From contig JAABRB010000011.1 of assembly GCA_011391185.1 (NCBI GenBank), positions 1 to 22,611 of the forward strand: a stretch of DNA of 22,611 nucleotides, in the 5' to 3' direction. Within the stretch, counting starts at the first letter, position 1; every line of letters starts with the position of its first letter. The notes beneath the pieces are model-generated. The model saw only the letters and a program-made list of their open reading frames with translations, was not told where the DNA came from and ran no database searches. The stretch is from Betaproteobacteria bacterium (GTDB taxonomy: Bacteria > Pseudomonadota > Gammaproteobacteria > Burkholderiales > SG8-39). The translations under genes and the position numbers were made by a program. Below are positions 22,026 to 22,611 of the stretch, one piece after another.

Positions 22026-22611
22026 TCAGTGATCGCCCATGCCCATCTTGATGTAGCCCGTCGGACACACGTCGGCGCAGATGTGGCAACCGATGCACAG
22101 GTCGTAATCGGTGTAGACGTAACGGCCCATCGTGGCCTCCGCCTTCGGCGTGCGCTTCACCGCGGTCTGCGGGCAGTAGATGACGCAGTTGTCGCACTCG
22201 AAGCACATGCCGCAGCTCATGCAGCGCTTGGCCTCGTCCACCGCCTGCCGGTCGGTGAGACCGACCATGCGCTCGGCAAAGTGGCCCAGCACTTCCTCGG
22301 CCGACGGCCCGATCTCGGTGCGCTTGATGCGCTCCTGGTAGGGGAAATGGCCGAGGAACAGCTCCTCGGACTTGCAGACTTCGGCGGCGCCGCGATCCTC
22401 GTAGTTGTGGACGGCGAAACCGCCCACCCCTTTCCCGGTGAGCGAAGTGCCGCGCAGGCCGCGGTCGATCTCGCGCAGATCCGGCTCATCGACCGGCTTG
22501 AACGGCTTGGGCTCGAGGTTCACTTCACGCAGCTTGTCGAGCAGGTTGAAATGGTGCACGTCGACCTTCGGGCGCCTGAGCATCTCCTTCCCGGCCAGGT
22601 AGCGGTCGATG
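22026..22611 (-). CDS. dsrL: DsrL, C-terminal part of NAD(P)H:acceptor oxidoreductase (partial)
   Basis: The last 194 residues of a longer protein; the frame is open to the window edge, so the N-terminal flavin and NAD(P)H domains lie outside. The visible part has the linker VDVHHFNLLDKLREVNLEPK and two ferredoxin-like cluster sites: CMSCGMCFECDNCVIYCP and CIGCHICADVCP, the C-terminal end of DsrL (short-tailed, ending MGMGDH). DsrL is a cytoplasmic iron-sulfur flavoprotein related to the small subunit of glutamate synthase that accepts electrons from DsrAB during sulfur oxidation. Its place before dsrJ matches the canonical dsrK-L-J-O-P order, so dsrAB, EFH, C, M and K are expected beyond the right edge. 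Confidence 0.92.
   Translation of the reverse strand, partial: IDRYLAGKEMLRRPKVDVHHFNLLDKLREVNLEPKPFKPVDEPDLREIDRGLRGTSLTGKGVGGFAVHNYEDRGAAEVCKSEELFLGHFPYQERIKRTEIGPSAEEVLGHFAERMVGLTDRQAVDEAKRCMSCGMCFECDNCVIYCPQTAVKRTPKAEATMGRYVYTDYDLCIGCHICADVCPTGYIKMGMGDH

Overview
The window comes from a GC-rich proteobacterium that oxidises sulfur chemolithotrophically or phototrophically, most likely a beta- or gammaproteobacterium. I infer this from high G+C, a reverse-type dsr cluster ending (dsrL-J-O-P-N-[dsrC-like]-R), a cytoplasmic sulfite dehydrogenase operon (soeABC), TusA and DsrE sulfur carriers, and a NarX/NarL-type sensor pair. No tRNA, rRNA, transposase or CRISPR array was seen. Almost all genes lie on the minus strand, so the biological order runs from high to low coordinates; the single plus-strand gene is an HTH-ferredoxin-reductase fusion at 13564-15039.

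Right part (22611-17139): end of the dsr operon. The C-terminus of DsrL is followed by the triheme DsrJ, the Tat-exported ferredoxin DsrO, the NrfD-like membrane protein DsrP, the amidase DsrN, a DsrC paralogue that lacks the C-terminal cysteine, DsrR, and a small two-helix membrane protein. Many genes overlap by 4 bases (ATGA or GTGA), so the operon is compact. A 160-base gap with two tandem hairpins separates dsrO from dsrP.

Middle (17138-10613): a soluble NarX-like histidine kinase with a four-cysteine GAF domain and its NarL-like regulator; the convergent HTH/2Fe-2S/flavin-reductase-like protein; then cysG (siroheme for DsrAB), a Rieske ferredoxin and a TrpD2-like protein without the usual PRPP loop.

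Left-middle (10572-5209): soeA-soeB-soeC, with a cluster of G/C hairpins between soeB and soeC, then tusA. Left end (4962-87): dsrE, a short LbpA/GcvH-like protein without a lipoyl lysine, a lipoate-protein ligase of the sLpl(AB) kind, a LipT-like flavoprotein, a periplasmic DUF336 protein, a small lipoprotein, and a radical-SAM lipoyl synthase-like gene broken by two stops and a frameshift exactly at its CxxxCxxC motif. No hdr genes are present.

Taken together: TusA and DsrE would pass sulfane sulfur to the Dsr route (DsrC, DsrAB elsewhere, DsrMKJOP, DsrL), CysG supplies siroheme, and SoeABC would oxidise the resulting sulfite to sulfate. The lipoate section looks like a partly decayed remnant of an sHdr/LbpA system beside an intact Dsr system. 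The most interesting observations are this decay, the paired hairpin clusters placed before both membrane-anchor genes, the single-cysteine DsrC paralogue, and the HTH-iron-sulfur-flavin fusion.
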